From JB111 sp049856175 (GTDB taxonomy: Bacteria; Actinomycetota; Actinomycetes; Actinomycetales; Actinomycetaceae): a DNA stretch of 64,000 nucleotides. The DNA is taken from contig NZ_JBNDNA010000002.1 in NCBI RefSeq assembly GCF_049856175.1, forward strand, positions 124,001 through 188,000, in the 5' to 3' direction. Shown here in pieces: positions 7,576-18,652 of this stretch (positions are counted from its first letter, which is position 1; each line of letters opens with the position of its first letter). The position numbers and the translations under genes were made by a program. The notes below the pieces were generated by a model, which saw only the letters and a program-made list of their open reading frames with translations, searched no databases and was not told the origin of the DNA.

Positions 7576-8784
7576 GTGGCGGACGAGGACGAGCGTTCCG
7601 GCCGCGGTCTGCGCCACCTCGCGCTGCACATCCGGACCCGGCTGCGGCAGGGCAGCCGGCGTGCCCGCTGGGCCTTCGTGCCCACCCTCGTGGCGGCCGC
7701 CGCAGCCGCGGTCGCCTTCCTCGTCTCGTCCGAGCTGCTCGGGCACGAGATGCCGATCTTCGCGCCGACCGCGGCCTGGCTGTGCCTGGGCTTCACCTCC
7801 GACCGCCAGTTGCGGCGCGTGGCGGAGCTCGGCGTGGGCTGCACGCTCGGGGTCGCGCTGGGGGAGCTGTTCGCCGCCCTGTTCGGGATCGGCCCGGTCC
7901 AGGTGTTCGTCGTCCTCGTGGTGGCGACCATGTCCGCGCGCATCGTCGACCGCGGCGAGCTGCTCACCTACCAGGCCGGCGTCCAGGGGATCGTCGTCAT
8001 CGCGATGCCGGCGAGCGTCGCGCTCACCGACGGCGCGATCGGACGCTGGACCGACGCGCTCGTCGGCGCGTCCCTGGCCTTCCTCGTGGCGGCGTTCCTG
8101 CCCGACAACGCGATCCGGCGGCCCCGACGGCGTGCCCAGGCGGCGATCACGGACCTCTCCGACTTCCTGCGCACGCTCGGCGAGGCGCTGCGCCTCGCGG
8201 ACCCGGACCTCGCCCGGGACGCCCTCACGCTGGGTCGCGACACCCAGCAGGTGCTCGACACCTGGGAGCGGACGGTCCGCAACGCCCGGCAGGTCATCGC
8301 CGTCAACCCGACGATGCGCGGCGACCGTGCCGAGGTGCGCCGCCTCGCCCGGGCCTCCGTGCTCGCCGACCGCGCCGTGCGCAACGCCCGGGTCGTCGCC
8401 CGGAAGGCGGAGAGCGTCGTGGAGGCCGGACCGCGCGCCGACCTCGCGCGCTCGCTCGACGCGCTGTCCTCCGGGCTGCGGCTGCTCGCCGTGGACCTCG
8501 GGCGCGGCGACCGGCCCGACCTGTCCCGCTCGCGGATCACCGAGGCCGCCCACACGCTCGACCCCGACGACTACGCCGTGGAGGGCTGGCCCACGCAGAC
8601 GCTCGTGTCCGTGCTGCGCTCGCTCGTCGTCGACGTGCTGCAGATCGCCGGCATGACCGCTGCCGAGGCCCGCACCCAGCTCCCGACCGTCGACGGCGGA
8701 TGGCCGTGGGACGCTGACGACGAGCACGACGAGCACGACGGCGAGCAGCGGGCCGACCCGTCCGACGAGCGTCCCGCGCCATGA
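7576..8784 (+). CDS. FUSC-like / aromatic acid exporter family membrane protein
   Basis: This 402-residue protein has an N-terminal block of about five or six transmembrane helices (residues ~30-180), containing FAPTAAWLCLGFTSDRQLRR and LGVGCTLGVALGELFAALFG. A long helical cytoplasmic domain follows, with repeated Arg/Ala-rich helices. The block ends in FLPDNAIRRPRRR, the usual boundary of FUSC/ArAE-type proteins, which are thought to export aromatic acids or similar compounds. The C-terminus is acidic and rich in DEHDEHD. The GTG start lies 6 nt after the ygfZ stop, so it is probably cotranscribed. The substrate is unknown. Confidence 0.78.
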   Translation: MADEDERSGRGLRHLALHIRTRLRQGSRRARWAFVPTLVAAAAAAVAFLVSSELLGHEMPIFAPTAAWLCLGFTSDRQLRRVAELGVGCTLGVALGELFAALFGIGPVQVFVVLVVATMSARIVDRGELLTYQAGVQGIVVIAMPASVALTDGAIGRWTDALVGASLAFLVAAFLPDNAIRRPRRRAQAAITDLSDFLRTLGEALRLADPDLARDALTLGRDTQQVLDTWERTVRNARQVIAVNPTMRGDRAEVRRLARASVLADRAVRNARVVARKAESVVEAGPRADLARSLDALSSGLRLLAVDLGRGDRPDLSRSRITEAAHTLDPDDYAVEGWPTQTLVSVLRSLVVDVLQIAGMTAAEARTQLPTVDGGWPWDADDEHDEHDGEQRADPSDERPAP

Positions 8785-8848
8785 GGGTGCCCGCCCCCGG
8801 CGCGTGCCGTGCGCCGGGACCGGGTCGGTGCCGCCGCCTGCCGACGAC

Positions 8849-8854
8849 TACCGT
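8849..8854 (+). promoter_or_regulatory. -10 element of a probable leaderless promoter (DUF2516 gene)
   Basis: TACCGT ends 7 nt before the ATG at 8862. No Shine-Dalgarno sequence is present. Confidence 0.55.
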
Positions 8855-8861
8855 GTGAACC

Positions 8862-9233
8862 ATGTTCGCCGCCATCCAGACCTACCTCATGCTCGCGTTG
8901 AGCATCGGGGCCGTCGTCCTCACGGGATGGGCACTCGTCGACTGCCTGCGGCGCACGGACGCCGCATACGTCGCGGCGGGCAAGCTGCAGCGTCGCGTCT
9001 GGATCATCATCCTGGCGGCAGCGCTCGGCGTCTCGATCGTCTCCGTGCCCCCGCCGATCGGCTCGGGCGGGGGAGTGGGCGGGCTGCTCTCGCTCGCCGC
9101 GGTGATCGCCGGCGCCGTCTACCTCGCCGACGTGCGGCCCGCCGTGCGGGACGCCTCGCCGCGCCGACGTCGCGGCGGACGCGGCGGCAGGGGCGGATTC
9201 GACGACCGGCCGCCGACCGCCTGGCGCACATGA
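8862..9233 (+). CDS. DUF2516 family small membrane protein
   Basis: This 123-residue protein has hydrophobic segments at about residues 5-26, 46-63 and 72-90. The conserved-looking stretches ALVDCLRRTDAAY and KLQRRVWIIIL match the actinobacterial DUF2516 family, whose function is unknown. The C-terminus is a short Arg/Gly-rich tail (RRRRGGRGGRGG) likely to lie in the cytoplasm and could contact nucleic acid or phospholipid, but this is speculation. It is a single-gene unit with its own apparent leaderless promoter, followed 88 bp later by dtd. Confidence 0.78.
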   Translation: MFAAIQTYLMLALSIGAVVLTGWALVDCLRRTDAAYVAAGKLQRRVWIIILAAALGVSIVSVPPPIGSGGGVGGLLSLAAVIAGAVYLADVRPAVRDASPRRRRGGRGGRGGFDDRPPTAWRT

Positions 9234-9321
9234 GCCGCCGTGCCCGGACGCCGGCCTGCGCCTGGACGCCGGCCTGCACCCGGACGCCGAGCTGCGCGGG
9301 GCGCCCGCGGGCGGCCGCCCG

Positions 9322-9756
9322 GTGAGGGCCGTCCTGCAGCGGGTCTCGCGGGCCGCCGTGCGCGTAGCCGGTGAGGTCGTGGGGGCGATCGACCGGCCGG
9401 GGCTCGTGGCACTCGTGGGGGTCACGCACACGGACACCCCCGCCCAGGCCGAGGTCCTGGCCCGGAAGATCGCCGAGCTGCGGATCCTCGACGGCGAGCG
9501 GTCCCTGATCGACGACGCGGCCCCCGTCCTCGTGGTCTCCCAGTTCACGCTCTACGGGTCGACGCGCAAGGGCCGCCGACCGTCGTGGTCGGCGGCCGCG
9601 CCCGGCCCGGTGGCCGAGCCGCTGGTCGAGGTGGTCGTGGAGCGGCTGCGCGTCGCGGGCGTCGAGGTCGCGACCGGCCGGTTCGGCGCGCACATGGAGA
9701 TCGACATGACGGCGGACGGTCCGGTCACGGTGCTCGTGGAGTCCGAGGCCGGCTGA
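9322..9756 (+). CDS. dtd: D-aminoacyl-tRNA deacylase
   Basis: This 144-residue enzyme removes D-amino acids, and glycine, mischarged on tRNA. It begins MRAVLQRVSRAAVRV, has the first active-site motif SQFTLYG (about residues 73-79) and the KGRRPSW block. It ends with the cross-subunit Gly-cisPro region DGPVT. The residue two positions before the Gly of that motif, normally Asn (NxGPVT), is Ala here. The GTG start at 9322 gives the family-standard length. The short spacer before it contains a repeated GGACGCCGGCCTGC word. Confidence 0.88.
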   Translation: MRAVLQRVSRAAVRVAGEVVGAIDRPGLVALVGVTHTDTPAQAEVLARKIAELRILDGERSLIDDAAPVLVVSQFTLYGSTRKGRRPSWSAAAPGPVAEPLVEVVVERLRVAGVEVATGRFGAHMEIDMTADGPVTVLVESEAG

Positions 9757-9849
9757 GGCGCCGACGCCGCGACCTCGCCGTGCCGGCATCCTGTGCGGCG
9801 GAGATCCGGGAGCGTCCGCCGGTCGCGCACCGGCGTCCGGGACGGCTCG

Positions 9850-10527
9850 TCAGGGTCGGCCGAAGTACTCGCGCGCGTCGTCGAGGAGATCGTCGAGCAG
9901 GCTGCGGCCGGGGTCCTCGTCGTCGCCCTGCCCGTCGGAGCCGCCGCCCGGGCCAGCCCCACGACCGTCACGGTCACCTCCGCGTCCGTCGTCGCCGCGT
10001 CCGTGGCCCGGGTCGGCGTCACCGTTGCCGTTGCCACGGCCGTCTCCCCGGTCGCGGTCGCGGCGGTCCTCGTCGTCGGTGCCGTCGGCCCCGGCCGCGT
10101 CGTCGCCCTGACCGAGCAGCTCGCGCAGGGTGCCCAGGGGGTCGCTGAGGCGGCGGCGGGCCTCGTCCTCGGCGTCCCGGGCGCGGTCGCGCAGCTCGCG
10201 GGCCTCCTCGTCGGCGCGCTCGCGCAGCCGGTCGGCCTCGTCGAGGGCGCTGTCGGTGAGGTCGCGCAGGCCGGTCCCGGTCTCGTCCTCGGGCTCCTGC
10301 GGCGCGGGCGTGCTGCTCGGCTCCTCGTCGGGCCCGCCGGCGTCGGACTCCGACTCCGCCGCCGCGGGCCGGTCGTCGAGGGTGAGGCTGCTGTCCTCGG
10401 CGCCGGTCTGTCCGCCGTCGCGCGGCCACAGGATGACCATGAGCGTGAGCGTCCCCACGAGGGCAGCCGTCACGAGGGCGGCGAGGAGGAGAACCCCGCG
10501 GCCCAGCGGCTGCTCGTTCGAGGACAT
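9850..10527 (-). CDS. Membrane-anchored protein with acidic coiled-coil and Asp/Gly-rich tail, unknown function
   Basis: This 225-residue protein has one transmembrane helix (about residues 12-34, LLLAALVTAALVGTLTLMVI), an acidic Pro/Ser/Glu linker and a charged helix rich in EADRLRERADEEARELRDRA (about 85-120). A very hydrophilic tail of Arg, Asp and Gly repeats follows, and a last helix, LLDDLLDDAREYF. I do not recognise a family. The ATG at 10527 is chosen over upstream ATGs because a GAGCAT hexamer ends 7 nt before it. It is divergent from clpC and shares a 242-bp promoter region with it. Composition and charge alone suggest an envelope-associated scaffold. Confidence 0.65.
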   Translation of the reverse strand: MSSNEQPLGRGVLLLAALVTAALVGTLTLMVILWPRDGGQTGAEDSSLTLDDRPAAAESESDAGGPDEEPSSTPAPQEPEDETGTGLRDLTDSALDEADRLRERADEEARELRDRARDAEDEARRRLSDPLGTLRELLGQGDDAAGADGTDDEDRRDRDRGDGRGNGNGDADPGHGRGDDGRGGDRDGRGAGPGGGSDGQGDDEDPGRSLLDDLLDDAREYFGRP

Positions 10528-10769
10528 GGCCCTCATGCTCCGCTGCGCGCGCCGGACCGGCAAGTGCCGCGGGCGGGGCGAGGTCCCCGTGGACGGTCAG
10601 GCTCCCGGGCCGACGCCCGGACGGGCCCGACCGCCGCCCGCACGGGCCCTCACGCCCGTGGCGAACACGGGCAGGAACAGCGCCGTCGCGCGGTTAGTGT
10701 CGTCGAACGCCCGCAGTAGGGTCGCCCGCTCGACCCGTGCGGCGACCGCACCACACCCAGGGAGTGCCC

Positions 10770-13346
10770 ATGTTCGAACGGTTCACCGACCGCGCCCGTC
10801 GCGTCGTCGTCCTCGCGCAGGAGGAGGCGAGGATGCTCAACCACAACTACATCGGGACCGAGCACATCCTCCTCGGGCTCATCCACGAGGGAGAGGGTGT
10901 CGCGGCGAAGGCGCTCGAGGCCCTCGACATCTCGCTCGAGGCCGTACGTGCCCAGGTCACCGAGATCATCGGCGAGGGCCAGCAGGCTCCGGCCGGTCAC
11001 ATCCCCTTCACGCCGCGCGCCAAGAAGGTCCTCGAGCTGTCGCTGCGCGAGGCCCTCCAGCTCGGCCACAACTACATCGGGACCGAGCACATCCTCCTCG
11101 GCCTCATCCGCGAGGGCGAGGGCGTGGCGGCCCAGGTGCTCACCAAGCTCGGCGCCGACCTCAACCGGGTCCGCCAGCAGGTCATCCAGCTCCTGTCCGG
11201 CTACCAGGGCAAGGAGGCCGTCGCGGCCGGCGGTCCGGCCGAGGGGCAGCCGTCCGGCTCCGCCGTGCTCGACCAGTTCGGCCGCAACCTCACCCAGGCA
11301 GCGCGCGAGAGCCGGCTCGACCCGGTCATCGGCCGCGAGCAGCAGATCGAGCGCGTCATGCAGGTGCTCTCCCGCCGGACGAAGAACAACCCCGTCCTCA
11401 TCGGCGAGCCCGGCGTCGGCAAGACGGCGGTCGTCGAGGGCCTCGCCCTGGACATCGTCAAGGGCGACGTCCCCGAGACGCTGAAGGACAAGCAGCTCTA
11501 CACGCTCGACCTCGGTTCCCTGGTCGCGGGCTCCCGCTACCGCGGTGACTTCGAGGAGCGTCTGAAGAAGGTGCTCAAGGAGATCCGCACGCGCGGCGAC
11601 ATCATCCTGTTCATCGACGAGATCCACACGCTCGTCGGCGCGGGTGCCGCCGAGGGCGCGATCGACGCCGCCTCGATCCTCAAGCCGATGCTCGCCCGTG
11701 GCGAGCTCCAGACCATCGGTGCGACGACGATCGACGAGTACCGCAAGCACATCGAGAAGGACGCCGCGCTCGAGCGCCGGTTCCAGCCCATCCAGGTGCC
11801 GGAGCCGTCCGTCCCGCACGCGGTGGAGATCCTCAAGGGCCTGCGCGACCGCTACGAGGCGCACCACCGGGTCTCCATCACGGACGAGGCTCTGCAGGCG
11901 GCCGTCACGCTGGCGGACCGCTACGTCTCCGACCGGCACCTGCCGGACAAGGCGATCGACCTCATCGACGAGGCGGGGGCGCGCCTGCGGATCCGCCGCA
12001 TGACGGCCCCGCCGGAGCTGCGCGAGCTCGACGAGCAGATCGAGGAGGTGCGCCGCGAGAAGGAGTCCGCGATCGACGACCAGGACTTCGAGAAGGCCGC
12101 CTCGCTGCGCGACGACGAGCGCCGGCTCACCGAGCGCCGCCAGGAGCGCGAGAAGGCCTGGCGCGAGGGCGACCTCGACGTGGTCTCCGAGGTCGACGAG
12201 GAGCTGGTCGCCGAGGTGCTCGCGATGTCCACCGGCATCCCGGTCGTCAAGCTCACCGAGGAGGAGTCCAAGAAGCTGCTCCACATGGAGGACGAGCTGC
12301 ACAAGCGCGTCATCGGCCAGGACGAGGCGATCTCGACCCTGTCCCAGGCGATCCGCCGCACGCGCGCCGGCCTCAAGGACCCGCGTCGTCCGGGCGGCTC
12401 GTTCATCTTCGCCGGCCCCACCGGCGTGGGGAAGACCGAGCTCGCCAAGGCCCTCGCGGAGTTCCTGTTCGGTGACGAGGACGCCCTCATCACGCTCGAC
12501 ATGTCGGAGTACTCCGAGAAGCACACCGTCTCCCGCCTCTTCGGCGCGCCCCCCGGGTACGTCGGCTACGAGGAGGGTGGTCAGCTGACGGAGAAGGTCC
12601 GGCGTCGTCCGTTCTCGGTCGTCCTGTTCGACGAGGTGGAGAAGGCCCACCAGGACCTGTTCAACTCGCTGCTGCAGATCCTCGAGGACGGTCGCCTGAC
12701 CGACAGCCAGGGTCGGGTGGTCGACTTCAAGAACACGATCATCATCATGACGACGAACCTCGGCACGAAGGACATCGCCAAGGGCCTGCAGACCGGGTTC
12801 CAGGCGTCCGGCGACCTGTCGACGTCGTACGAGCGGATGAAGAACAAGGTCAACGACGAGCTCAAGCAGCACTTCCGGCCCGAGTTCCTCAACCGTGTGG
12901 ACGACACGATCGTCTTCCCGCAGCTCGACCAGGACGAGATCGTCCAGATCGTCGACCTCATGATCGACCGCCTGGACGCCCGCCTGCGGGACCAGGAGAT
13001 GACGATCCAGCTCACCGACGCCGCCAAGGCCCTGCTCGCGGAGCGCGGCTACGACCCGGTGCTCGGTGCGCGTCCGCTGCGCCGCGCGATCCAGCGGGAC
13101 ATCGAGGACGTCCTGTCCGAGAAGATCCTGTTCAGCGAGGTCCGTGGCGGCCAGCTCATCAAGGTCGACGCCACCGGCGAGGGCATCCTCGGCGAGCTGA
13201 CGTTCGAGTTCGTCGACCACGACGGGCCGATCCAGAAGGTCGAGCGGCCCGAGACCGAGCGCGTCGCCACGGCCGGCCGGGCGCTCCCGGCCGCCGCACC
13301 GGTGGGCGGCGCCGGCGGCTCGGGGCAGATGCAGCCCGGAAGCTGA
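10770..13346 (+). CDS. clpC: ATP-dependent Clp protease ATP-binding subunit ClpC
   Basis: This 858-residue AAA+ unfoldase feeds substrates to the ClpP peptidase. It has two N-terminal Clp repeats (MFERFTDRARRVV and the duplicated HNYIGTEHILLGLI), and AAA module 1 with Walker A GEPGVGKT at 212-219. A UVR-type middle domain lies near 428-463 (DFEKAASLRDDERRL), and AAA module 2 has Walker A GPTGVGKT at 549-556. The ClpP-contacting and C-terminal D2-small domains follow. The length is typical of actinobacterial ClpC1, which is usually essential. The start ATG at 10770 follows GGGAG. A TAGGGT hexamer at 10717-10722 could be the promoter -10 with a ~40-nt leader. A strong terminator follows. Confidence 0.97.
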   Translation: MFERFTDRARRVVVLAQEEARMLNHNYIGTEHILLGLIHEGEGVAAKALEALDISLEAVRAQVTEIIGEGQQAPAGHIPFTPRAKKVLELSLREALQLGHNYIGTEHILLGLIREGEGVAAQVLTKLGADLNRVRQQVIQLLSGYQGKEAVAAGGPAEGQPSGSAVLDQFGRNLTQAARESRLDPVIGREQQIERVMQVLSRRTKNNPVLIGEPGVGKTAVVEGLALDIVKGDVPETLKDKQLYTLDLGSLVAGSRYRGDFEERLKKVLKEIRTRGDIILFIDEIHTLVGAGAAEGAIDAASILKPMLARGELQTIGATTIDEYRKHIEKDAALERRFQPIQVPEPSVPHAVEILKGLRDRYEAHHRVSITDEALQAAVTLADRYVSDRHLPDKAIDLIDEAGARLRIRRMTAPPELRELDEQIEEVRREKESAIDDQDFEKAASLRDDERRLTERRQEREKAWREGDLDVVSEVDEELVAEVLAMSTGIPVVKLTEEESKKLLHMEDELHKRVIGQDEAISTLSQAIRRTRAGLKDPRRPGGSFIFAGPTGVGKTELAKALAEFLFGDEDALITLDMSEYSEKHTVSRLFGAPPGYVGYEEGGQLTEKVRRRPFSVVLFDEVEKAHQDLFNSLLQILEDGRLTDSQGRVVDFKNTIIIMTTNLGTKDIAKGLQTGFQASGDLSTSYERMKNKVNDELKQHFRPEFLNRVDDTIVFPQLDQDEIVQIVDLMIDRLDARLRDQEMTIQLTDAAKALLAERGYDPVLGARPLRRAIQRDIEDVLSEKILFSEVRGGQLIKVDATGEGILGELTFEFVDHDGPIQKVERPETERVATAGRALPAAAPVGGAGGSGQMQPGS

Positions 13347-13401
13347 CTCAGGCCGGCGGCCGACCCGGTCGCCGGGCAGCACGACCGCCCGGACAGGGCG
13401 A

Positions 13402-13445
13402 ACGGCGAGGGCCGGAGGTGGACATCCACCTCCGGCCCTCGCCGT
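13402..13445. terminator. Very strong bidirectional hairpin terminator after clpC
   Basis: A perfect 21-bp inverted repeat (13402-13422 with 13425-13445) has only two unpaired central bases. It separates clpC from the convergent DUF4349 gene. Confidence 0.85.
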
Positions 13446-13477
13446 CTCTGCGCGTATCGCCCGTCCGCGTCCCTCGG

Positions 13478-14641
13478 TCAGTCGCCCGACGGCGGATCGT
13501 CCACCGCCTCGCCCCGGGCCGCCGGGCGAGGATCGCGCGGGCCGGAGGGCCCCTCCGGACGCGAGGTGGTGCCGGCGCCGGCCGTCGTCCGGGCCGGCGC
13601 GGCCCCGTGCGTGACGGTCTCGGCGTCGCGCGCCCTGCGGTTGCGGCGCACGACGGTGAGGACGACTGCGCCGACGAGCGCCAGCACGACGAGCAGCGGC
13701 GCAAGGGCGGCCACCGCGACCACGACCCCGCGGATCGCCCCGGTGAACGCCTCCCCGGCGTCCTCCCACATGCGCGACCAGCCGGACTGCGAGCCGGTCG
13801 TCGACGGCGAGTCCTCCGTCACGAGATCGACGGTGAGCGTCGACATCGCCGCCTGCTCACCGAGGTTCGTGCGTTGCCCGCGAAGCTGGTCGAGCTCGGC
13901 CTGCCGGGCGGTCAGCTCGGTCTCGGCAGACAGCAGGTCGGCGACCGACCCGGCCTCCTCCATGAGCCCCTCGAGGCGGGCGACCGAGGTCTCGAGCGCG
14001 CTGATCTCGGCGTCGAGGTCGCGGACCGTGCCGGTCACGTCGTCGGCGTTCGTCGAGACCTGCTCGACCTCGCCGATCTCGCCGAGGTCGGCGAGGAAGG
14101 CGTCGGTCCGGTCCGGGGCGACGCGGACGACGACCTGGCCCCAGGGTCGATCCTCCTGGCTGCTCAGCTGGCGGCCCTCGACGCGTCCCTCGTGGGTCTC
14201 GACGAGGCCGACCACCTCGTCGGTGGCGGCCACGGGGTCCTCGACGACGACGGTCGCCTCCCCGGTGGTCACCACCACGCGGTCGACGCCGTCGGCCGTC
14301 ACCTGCGCGGGGTCCCCGCTCGTGTCCGCGGCTGACTGCTCGGCGGAGGCGGCGCTGTCCGCGCCCTGGTCGGCCTCCTGCGCGGGCGCCCGGTCCGCGG
14401 TGCCCGCGTCCTCGTCGTAGCCACCGCCGTCGGAGCCCGACGAGCAGGCGGCGAGCGTGGCGGCGAGACCGAGCGTGAGCGCGGCGAGGGCCCGCCGGCC
14501 GGTCGGGCGGTGGGCCGGGCGGGCGGCGCTCCGTCGTCCGGTGGCTCGGCCTGCGGTCGAGTGTGCGGGAGCGGTCCCGACGTCGCCCGGTGGCGGCCCG
14601 TCGGTGCCCGGGGGTGCGGTGTCAGCGGATGAGGTTCGCAT
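13478..14641 (-). CDS. DUF4349 domain lipoprotein with C-terminal membrane anchor
   Basis: This 387-residue predicted envelope protein has a long Pro/Arg-rich N-terminus and a lipoprotein-type signal (ALTLGLAATLAAC, Cys near residue 66), then an acidic linker. The DUF4349 domain follows (DRVVVTTGEATVVVEDP ... GRVEGRQLSSQ), with a coiled coil (DLDAEISALETSVARLEGLM ... AELDQLRGQR). A transmembrane helix (LLVVLALVGAVVLTVV) lies near residue 330, and the tail is Arg-rich. The family's function is unknown; the architecture suggests a membrane stress or envelope sensor. The start at 14641 is favoured because a GACGGT hexamer ends 6 nt before it; the exact start remains uncertain. Confidence 0.75.
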   Translation of the reverse strand: MRTSSADTAPPGTDGPPPGDVGTAPAHSTAGRATGRRSAARPAHRPTGRRALAALTLGLAATLAACSSGSDGGGYDEDAGTADRAPAQEADQGADSAASAEQSAADTSGDPAQVTADGVDRVVVTTGEATVVVEDPVAATDEVVGLVETHEGRVEGRQLSSQEDRPWGQVVVRVAPDRTDAFLADLGEIGEVEQVSTNADDVTGTVRDLDAEISALETSVARLEGLMEEAGSVADLLSAETELTARQAELDQLRGQRTNLGEQAAMSTLTVDLVTEDSPSTTGSQSGWSRMWEDAGEAFTGAIRGVVVAVAALAPLLVVLALVGAVVLTVVRRNRRARDAETVTHGAAPARTTAGAGTTSRPEGPSGPRDPRPAARGEAVDDPPSGD

Positions 14642-14864
14642 GTCGGAACCGTCGCAGGTCCGCACGTCGCGAGCCACGGCGGCAACCGTTTCGGGACCTC
14701 GCGGTGACCCTGCCGTCACCGAAGTTCTCCCCATCGACAGGAGGACCGCGGCCGTGCGTGGTGTGCCCCGGTCGCGCCCGACGACGGTGCTGCGCGGCGC
14801 TCCCGGGTGAGTCCCGCCGTCGTGTGGGGTGTGCCCAGGTGCGCCCGGCGGGGATGCGGGATCG

Positions 14865-15596
14865 TCAGCCGTACCTACGGGCGAAGGCGGCCAGGACGCC
14901 GTGGGCGTCGTCCACGCGGACGCGCGAGATCTCGGCGACGACCCGCTCGAACTCCTCGGCGGGGAAGTACCCGGAGTGCAGGTAGTCGGTCATGCGCCGC
15001 ACGAGCCCGGCCGTGTCGAGCTCCGGGTGGAACTGCGTGACGTACTGGTCGGCCCCGACCCGCAGCATCTGCACGGGCGTGGGGTCCGACGTCGCGAGGA
15101 CCACCGACCCCGGCGGCGCCACGGTGACGGCCTCGTGGTGGCCGACGTAGGCGTCGAAGGCGACCGGGACGTCGGCGAGCAGGGGGTCCGTGCGGCCGGC
15201 CTCGGTGAGCTCGACCCGGACCGCCGAGGTCCCCCGCCCGTAGGTGTGGTCGACGACGGCGCCCAGGCGTCGCGTCAGCGTGCCGACGGCGTAGCACAGA
15301 CCCATGAACGGCACGCCGGCCGCGACGACCTGGTCGAGGACCGCGCCGAGCCGGTCCTCGGTGCGTCGCTGGAGGTCGGACTGCTCCTCGAGCGGCGTGG
15401 AGCCGGTGAACGGCGAGCCGCCCTGGAGCACGCCGGCGAACGCGGCCGGGTCCGGCGGCGCGTAGGCGTCGTCGGTGGCGGAGAGGCGGACCACGCGCTC
15501 GACCGGAACGCCCATGTGCCGGGCGACCGCCGAGTGCTCGTCGTCCGCGGCGCGCTGCTCCGGGCGCGAGGAGATCAGGAGGAACGGGGGGCGCAC
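14865..15596 (-). CDS. Class I glutamine amidotransferase-like protein
   Basis: This ~243-residue protein resembles stand-alone GATase1 domains, such as the GMP-synthase glutaminase-like family. The nucleophile elbow FMGLCYAVG (Cys) is near residue 102. The catalytic His-Glu pair is in TQFHPELD near 190. GVLQGGSPF is the oxyanion-region Gly-rich loop. Such proteins hydrolyse glutamine, or gamma-glutamyl compounds, to supply ammonia or degrade a gamma-glutamyl substrate; no synthetase partner is nearby. A GTG at 15596 is taken as the start because CAGGAT ends 6 nt before it, although a GTG at 15614 is also possible. The physiological substrate is unknown. Confidence 0.78.
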   Translation of the reverse strand: MRPPFLLISSRPEQRAADDEHSAVARHMGVPVERVVRLSATDDAYAPPDPAAFAGVLQGGSPFTGSTPLEEQSDLQRRTEDRLGAVLDQVVAAGVPFMGLCYAVGTLTRRLGAVVDHTYGRGTSAVRVELTEAGRTDPLLADVPVAFDAYVGHHEAVTVAPPGSVVLATSDPTPVQMLRVGADQYVTQFHPELDTAGLVRRMTDYLHSGYFPAEEFERVVAEISRVRVDDAHGVLAAFARRYG

Positions 15597-15820
15597 CGGA
15601 CGATCCTGCCCCACCGGGGCGCGGGACGCCCGACGGTGGGCGCGCGTCCCATCATGCGGCCGCGTCGATGGAGGTCGCGGGGGTAGAGGCCGCGGATGCG
15701 CCCAGGGTCGCGCGGATGGCGTCGTGGCGGCACCGCCCGCCCGAGGTCATGGGCGTCGCGCATGAGCGGGTCGTGCGTTCCGCATGACGACGATCGGGCA
15801 CGCGGGTGCTCGGGACGGCC

Positions 15821-15826
15821 TACGGT
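15821..15826 (+). promoter_or_regulatory. -10 element upstream of ppdK / leader peptide
   Basis: TACGGT ends 6 nt before an ATG at 15833 that opens an eight-codon ORF, the same geometry as other leaderless genes here. Confidence 0.5.
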
Positions 15827-15832
15827 GCACAC

Positions 15833-15859
15833 ATGTTCGCGAGGCGGTGCGGACTGTGA
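15833..15859 (+). CDS. Possible leaderless leader peptide upstream of ppdK (8 codons)
   Basis: A short ORF reading MFARRCGL then stop begins 6 nt after a TACGGT hexamer. It ends 17 nt before the ppdK start, just before the ppdK ribosome site (GAAGGACGAGGAG). Position and promoter spacing suggest a leaderless small ORF that could couple or attenuate ppdK translation. It is too short to support by composition and may be chance. Confidence 0.35.
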   Translation: MFARRCGL

Positions 15860-15876
15860 ACGAAGGACGAGGAGCG

Positions 15877-18594
<2,718 letters not shown>

Positions 18595-18652
18595 CCGTCC
18601 CGTCGTGCGGCGCCTGGCCCGCGACCCGTGCGCAACGGGAGACACTGGGGAC

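Noticed and set aside
10650..13769. 1039-codon open frame antisense to clpC
   Set aside because: It is a high-GC shadow of clpC: rich in Leu, Asp, Glu, Arg and Val in a pattern mirroring the sense codons, with no domain likeness. ClpC itself is complete and canonical.
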